A stretch of 64,000 nucleotides of DNA from Magnolia sinica (taxonomy: Eukaryota; Streptophyta; Magnoliopsida; Magnoliales; Magnoliaceae): assembly GCF_029962835.1 (NCBI RefSeq), contig NC_080583.1:3705001-3769000 (forward strand), given 5' to 3'. Under the pieces are notes generated by a model. The model was not told the DNA's origin. It searched no databases and was given only the letters and a program-made list of their open reading frames with translations. Position numbers and translations under genes: made by a program. This document shows positions 60,501 to 64,000 of the stretch, piece by piece (positions within the stretch are counted from its first letter, which is position 1; the number at the start of each line of letters is the position of its first letter).

Positions 60501-61360
60501 CATCCAAATGGGCCCTTAATGCTCTCTGTGTTTGGGTGTGTTGGACTAAACAGAACCTGCATCAGCATCCTCCCTCTTTTTCTGCCTCAAATAGTAGTTT
60601 AAGTAGCAGCACAGGAAGCCTGTTCTTAGCTCATTGTGGGAAGCGGGAACTGCAAACACCCAAATGTTTTTTATTTATGGAAAAAGTGCTTTCTTCCATA
60701 CAACATTCATAGTAAGAATATTGTTTTCTTATGGATGATATTGTAGTACTGAACTGGATTGGGTAGTACCAAATCCGAGTTGACTCGAGCAGGTTGCATC
60801 GGACTCGTCCGAATCTTAAAACCATTTGTTTTTCTGATAATTCTCTAATATACTTTTTTCGCTAATGGTTTTGAGCTAGTTGATAAATGAGATGCGTCAT
60901 AACCTGTCTAGTTGATAAAGTCACTTATGACTGTGAGGTGTACTGAGTTAACTCCATTTGGCCTGGGGGCTCCAATGCATTTGAGCTCTTGAGATCTGAA
61001 TATTTTGAAAATGGAGGACACAGTGGATTGCCACCAAGAATGTTGCCTTACATCTGTGAAGCTTGACCTTTGAATTATGTTTTGTATAGCCTTGCAGAAG
61101 TGTCAAAAATAAAGAAAAAGTCTTCTTTAGCCAAAGGCTGAAGCAATACTGGGTTGAGTAAGTTAAATTTTTATTTCAGGCCAAGTTTTTGTTTCAACCT
61201 GTCCCGTTCTCTGAAGATGAGCGTGAAAACATCAAATTTATGATCCAGAGCAATCTGTATAGCTATCTTGGTCTACTACTTGAGGGGCGTGAACGTTTTG
61301 AAGAAGAGAGTCTGGCAGAAATGAGGAAAAGACGAGAGCTTGATGAATCTGCTTCCGTAG
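51570..61360 (+). CDS. XLG-like: Extra-large GTP-binding protein (XLG), N-terminal half, five exons
   Basis: Exons I can place: 51570-52943, 53357-53494, 53726-53830, 53951-54124 and 61180-61360, all with GT..AG borders and the first four in phase 0. The N-terminus carries [20 protein letters not shown] and NRIPTA, typical of the XLG1/XLG2 side of the family. A 22-residue repeat occupies residues 120-228. The Cys-rich zone is residues 325-384 ([28 protein letters not shown]). Exon 2 has NREITKAE, exon 3 [16 protein letters not shown], exon 4 the P-loop-like [13 protein letters not shown], with Thr where ordinary G-alpha has the catalytic Lys, as in known XLGs. Exon 5 starts the helical domain ([17 protein letters not shown]). 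XLGs are plant non-canonical G-alpha proteins that work with G-beta-gamma in immunity and development, at the plasma membrane and nucleus. The remaining GTPase exons are not visible, so the gene may be truncated. Confidence 0.92.
54311..55021 (+). repeat. 5' LTR of the intronic Gypsy element
   Basis: 711 bp. It includes 'tataaatagtaagttttag' and 'ctatttaaagggttgtgaac', a TATA-like region. It lacks a 16-base stretch present in the 3' copy near 60005 ('aataagtttactatttat'). Confidence 0.93.
55022..56385 (+). pseudogene. Gypsy gag with zinc knuckle, broken
   Basis: The ATG at 55055 opens [18 protein letters not shown] frameshift near 55110 moves to the frame of 55095, which reads [20 protein letters not shown], a Pro-rich [12 protein letters not shown] stretch, then the gag core ([52 protein letters not shown]). 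Stops at about 55798 and 55873 and frame changes follow. In the frame of 56010 the CCHC knuckle [14 protein letters not shown] is intact at about 56164-56205. Confidence 0.88.
56386..56700 (+). pseudogene. Gypsy aspartic protease, broken
   Basis: [20 protein letters not shown] holds the catalytic DSG (about 56464). HMLLGRPW near the end is the conserved C-terminal LLGRPW of this family. Stop codons flank it: TGA at 56385 and TAG at 56698 immediately after LLGRPW, where Gln is usual. Confidence 0.85.
56701..57660 (+). pseudogene. Gypsy reverse transcriptase with damaged active site
   Basis: After a spacer (56701-56940) come [20 protein letters not shown] and [18 protein letters not shown], then a stop at 57132. 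The next expected block of RT is missing and replaced by a 34-bp tandem duplication (57170, 57204). RT resumes at [37 protein letters not shown] and [20 protein letters not shown]. The catalytic box reads [12 protein letters not shown], with Asn in place of the second Asp. Any one of these lesions would be expected to abolish activity. Confidence 0.9.
57661..58260 (+). pseudogene. Gypsy RNase H region, broken
   Basis: Segment 57735-58091 reads [61 protein letters not shown] stop follows LRH at 58089. Beyond it FVLYTDHKH can be read, and [14 protein letters not shown][14 protein letters not shown] leads into the integrase segment. Confidence 0.85.
58253..59639 (+). pseudogene. Gypsy integrase, broken; reading frame ends inside the 3' LTR
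   Basis: The N-terminal zinc-binding part is [20 protein letters not shown] with CHVC at 58601-58612, followed by a stop. The core (58661-59149) has [38 protein letters not shown] and [20 protein letters not shown], so the three acidic positions look present. A frameshift lies near 59045. The C-terminal part (59055-59639) has [14 protein letters not shown] and [14 protein letters not shown]. The stop codon at 59637-59639 lies 73 bases inside the 3' LTR, so the last 24 codons are LTR sequence. No chromodomain is seen. Confidence 0.9.
59548..59566 (+). other. Polypurine tract overlapping integrase codons
   Basis: GAAGTGGAGGAGAC directly precedes the 3' LTR (TGATGTAG at 59567) and is the only purine-rich run in the right position. 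It also encodes the EVEET residues of the open frame. Confidence 0.55.
59567..60293 (+). repeat. 3' LTR of the intronic Gypsy element
   Basis: 727 bp, longer than the 5' LTR by one small insertion near 60005-60025. Ends CATCCTTGCGTCA and is followed by the CACTT duplication. Confidence 0.93.
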
Positions 61361-61445
61361 GTATGATCCTCAAATTTGAGTTCGCTCTTGTATGTTGCTT
61401 GTGCCTATGGATGATGTCTATTTTTTTTTTCCAATTTTATATTAG

Positions 61446-61545
61446 GATCCGTCAACAAGAAACTGAAGACAGTGCACAAATAATTGGTTATGCAATATAT
61501 TCTTAAATTTGGACCATATAGAATTTTAGTGAGGAAGTGTGATCT
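61446..61545 (+). pseudogene. Probable decayed XLG exon 6
   Basis: After an intron with a TTTTATATTAG acceptor, one frame reads RQQETEDSAQIIGYAIYS, then a stop. XLG proteins have a variable acidic linker ending in (I)YSIGPRLKAFSDW at this point, and the following bases (ATTTGGACCA, then ATTTTAGTGA) resemble the codons for that motif after small indels. Neither possible donor of exon 5 (61356 or 61360) keeps this frame open. This suggests loss of the GTPase half, but it could be an alternative intron sequence. Confidence 0.4.
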
Positions 61546-62005
61546 ATGAAGACACTAAGTTCACCTGTGTATGAATTTCGAAATATTCACTATTTTGTTC
61601 CCTTTTAGAGGAACACTATTTCACTTATTTATTTAGTGTTACCATGATTTTCAAACTTATTGTCTCTGTATATTTTGAAAACACACTGCTAACTATTCCT
61701 TTTTTTTTTTTTTCCTGTTGTATGACTGTATTTTTCTTGCTAGCATGATTTGGCAATATGATTTTTTCTTGCTAGTAATCGAATGGGCGACTGCTGTTCC
61801 GGGGCTGAAAGATTTTAATATTCTGTTTCTTGGCCCGTAGTTTTTGGGTCTGCTATCTCAGCAGTCCCCTTTTGTACTGCTCTTTTTTCTAATATATTCT
61901 AGTTACTTTCAAAAAAATATATATATTTATTTTTAGCTATCAGTTGTATTAAGCATTCTATTCTTTAGATGAATTCTATGGCAGCTCAGTTTGTAACCTA
62001 GTCTG
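61546..62005. other. Intron or 3' flank of XLG, nothing recognised
   Basis: T-rich sequence with a poly(T) run at 61699. No exon-like segment of the G-alpha domain was found. Confidence 0.45.
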
Positions 62006-62009
62006 CTTG

Positions 62010-62340
62010 GTAGAGGTTTTTCTTTTATTTGAATGGCAACTAAAATATTAGTAAAAAACAATGTCCGAAGGCCGTCAGACATCTTGGACAATACGGTAAT
62101 CTGTGACCATCGGAGAGAAGATAACACCAGCATTGGAAGGAAAGGAACCTGAGGCCTCAAACTATTAGCAAGCAAGACAGCGGTTGCTCCTTTCTTTCCA
62201 AATACCCCAAAGGATAGCTGCAAAACAAAGATCCTAATAATTTGTGCTTCCAATCTAAGGGACACATCCTTAATCTGCGACAAATTGCTGAATTGATTGC
62301 GGCATCACCCATGCGACCTCGAAGTAGTTGCAGGATCCTT
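62010..62340 (-). pseudogene. LINE remnant, zf-RVT-type C-terminal segment
   Basis: On the minus strand from about 62330 one frame reads YFEVAWVMPQSIQQFVAD, a stop, and then LCFAAILWGIWKERSNRCLA (about 62245-62180). The WVMP and ILWGIWKERNNR pattern is characteristic of the C-terminal zf-RVT region of plant LINE-type reverse transcriptase proteins. Stops and no RT core mean it is a dead fragment. Confidence 0.7.
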
Positions 62341-62539
62341 CTAATTAGGTGCTGCTCTTGCTTGGAATCGCGCTTCAGACTCTCACTCCTGCTCCTACTC
62401 CTACTCCCTACTTATTTATACTTGTTTGCATTTTGAAACAGACCTTTTCCCGCTCTGGCACCCAAATTTATCGCTGCTTTGCCTCATGCTTTGTGCAGTT
62501 ATACCTTGAACCATTGGAGGCACCAACCCCAAAAGAACA

Positions 62540-63168
62540 ATGGATGAAGAGTGTAGGCCAAAGTCAAGGACAATTATATGGATGGCTAGGGTTGAAAGAA
62601 ATTGGGCTAGAAAGTTCGACCAAGGGTCTAGCACGCATTGTAACTTCCGATGGCCATAACTTCGCATGCAGATATTTGTTTAGTGTGTATGATATATCGT
62701 TTGAAAGCCATAGACGAGCTCGACGGCTTGGCCAATAACCCGAGGTTCATTTCTCCCCAAATGGCTTCGCAAAATTTAATAATTTTAGGGGTCAAATTAG
62801 AATTTTAAGTTAAAACTTACTATCTTTAGTAAGTTCCCTTTTTGCTATTTTTGGGTTTTGAGAGTTTGGTTGTGCTCCAAAGTCTTTGTTTTAGTCATCT
62901 AATGATTGTCTATGAGTTTTAGTAGATGATTAAACTTTATTACTTTTAGTATTTTTTACTATTTCAGAAAAGTTTCCTATTTGAAGTGAAAATAGGAATC
63001 TAGGGCTTCTTTAGCTTATATAAGCACATCAAATACATTGAAATTAGCATTTTCATCAATAATATTAATTTTATCTCTCGTTTTTAGAGATTTCTCTCCT
63101 TGTGGATTCAAGGGCTATTTTTGAGAAGAAGATGGTAATATCTTCTCTTTTATCCATGCATTGGTATG
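62540..63168 (+). mobile_element. LTR remnant, Gypsy-like
   Basis: The order is 'ttccgatggccataacttcgcatgcag', 'aacttactatctttagtaagt', TATA-like TTATATAAG (63016-63024), 'ctccttgtggattcaag', and GCATTGGTAT (63159-63168), the start of a tRNA-Met primer-binding site. The layout parallels the LTR at 54311 without close identity. The internal region is absent beyond a few bases. Confidence 0.55.
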
Positions 63169-63440
63169 TTAAAGAGGTGGTTGGTATCTTCAGCGTCCCT
63201 TAGGCACATGCATCATCCTGATCCGCTAACCTTGCAAAGCATGGCTCTACAAGGGGCTTTTGATTTCCATAACCATCTGGTAGGAGCTTTTGGAGCATCA
63301 TCATTCAACAGTTTTTTATACATATATCTAACCGAGAATTGGCATGAGGGATCCCAAAGCAGGATGTCCTCCCTTGAGAGATCAACTTTCACCCGTGATA
63401 GAAAATGAATGAGATTCGAGAGCTCTTCCTCAATTTCAGT
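63169..63440 (+). other. Unrecognised coding-like stretch
   Basis: An 80-codon frame begins at 63166 (HHPDPLTLQSMALQGAFDFH, NSFLYIYLTENWHEGSQSRM). No family recognised. It may be part of the decayed segment that follows. Confidence 0.3.
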
Positions 63441-63960
63441 TAGGTGCCTTCTAAAAACAGGGATTCAAACAGCCTGAGTGCCCACAACCTCAACGTAACC
63501 GACTTTGGCTTAATCTCATTAGTGAAGAGGCAACAAAAAGAGCTTTTCAGTGGGAAGTACCCCGCTCCAACGGCCCTCCCCAATCTAGTAGCCATCCCCT
63601 CCTTGACATGCACAGCCATCCCTTGGATCACAGTGATTTCCAACAGTTGGAACATCTGTATCTAGCCAACAAAGCCTCATCGATCAGCTGGAACGTCTGT
63701 TTCTAGCGGATAGCGAAATACCTCACTGTCCTTAGTATCTTGCGGATAGCGAAATACCTCACTGTCAACAGTTGGAACGTCTGTATCTAGCTGGTGGCTG
63801 TTGGAACATCTGTATCTAGCGGATAGCGAAATACCTCACTGTCCTTGCAACGTCTGTATTTTCCACCACAACTCTCCTCCAGAGTGATGATTGTTCAGTA
63901 GAGAACCGGCAAATCCACTCGCCAACAAAGCCTCATCGATCACTTTTGTAGATCGTATAC
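63441..63960 (+). repeat. Shuffled short-repeat cluster in a coding-like segment
   Basis: Three short modules recur in mixed order. A, 'ttggaacatctgtatctagc', appears about four times with variants (63650, 63690, 63774, 63804). B, 'gccaacaaagcctcatcgatca', appears twice (63665, 63921). C, 'ggatagcgaaatacctcactgtc', appears three times (63708, 63742, 63820). In one frame the preceding part reads PQPQRNRLWLNLISEEATKR and FQQLEHLYLANKASSI. I recognise no protein family with confidence; LRR-like LEHLYLA is suggestive only. Confidence 0.6.
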
Positions 63961-64000
63961 CTACTCTTCCTTGTGAAGTGGGTTTGCACACCTCCCAATT

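Larger units (their letters stand above)
54291..60515. mobile_element. PIF/Harbinger-like MITE in XLG intron 4, split by a retroelement
   Basis: Left end GGGCCCGTTTGGATGC, right end GCATCCAAATGGGCCC, with TTA on both outer sides (54288-54290 and 60516-60518). The 3-bp TTA duplication and short inverted ends suggest a Tourist-type MITE. With the retroelement and one copy of its target duplication removed, the MITE is about 237 bp. Confidence 0.8.

Noticed and set aside
63441-63960. NLR leucine-rich-repeat gene
   Set aside because: LEHLYLA peptides recur because short DNA modules recur, frames are broken, and no NB-ARC motif is nearby.
1-64000. A previously undescribed defence or metabolic gene system
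   Set aside because: Apart from two known-family host genes, everything with coding signal is explained by retroelements, LINE fragments or MITEs.

Overview
The window is plant nuclear DNA. The evidence is an intron-containing XLG-type G-protein gene, an intronless JINGUBANG-type WD40 gene, plant-lineage Ty3/Gypsy elements, tRNA-like SINEs and AT-rich intergenic DNA. Many dispersed copies of a snap-back repeat carry the words GGGCCCACCATGATGTATGTG and CACACCGTCCATCCA. I associate that repeat with magnoliid genomes (Magnoliales/Laurales type). The clade is an impression from repeat vocabulary, not a demonstration.

Only two host genes are convincing, both on the + strand. The first is an uninterrupted WD40-repeat gene at 11781-13178 with a TATA box and G-box just upstream. 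The second starts at 51570 and encodes the N-terminal half of an extra-large GTP-binding protein: exon 1 with a cysteine-rich zone, then four exons to 61360. Its fourth intron is about 7 kb because a small MITE (TTA target duplication) sits in it, and that MITE was split by a complete 6-kb Ty3/Gypsy element (5-bp duplication CACTT). A likely exon 6 at about 61446 looks frame-broken, and no further G-alpha exons are recognisable before the window ends. The gene is therefore either truncated or continues past the edge after another long intron.

The rest is mostly transposon strata. From 1 to 11 kb and from 13 to 37 kb there are short inverted-repeat elements, two SINEs, a 1.2-kb solo LTR inside a 147-bp tandem array (17.2-19.0 kb), a solo LTR between long direct repeats (30.2-31.7 kb), and LINE, Copia and Gypsy scraps. 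From 36.9 to 49.1 kb two side-by-side copies of one MULE-like inverted-repeat element are each split by an LTR insertion: the first by a solo LTR (37221-38024), the second by a 10.2-kb Tat-type Gypsy element on the - strand (38521-48759). That element carries an extra ORF on the opposite strand with its own TATA box and G-box. All retroelement reading frames are broken by stops and frameshifts.

I see no CRISPR array, operon, rRNA or convincing tRNA gene, and nothing that amounts to a new biochemical system. The most notable signals are the nested architecture, the antisense ORF with its own promoter, the retroelement whose coding region runs into its 3' LTR, and a 22-residue repeat in the XLG N-terminus.
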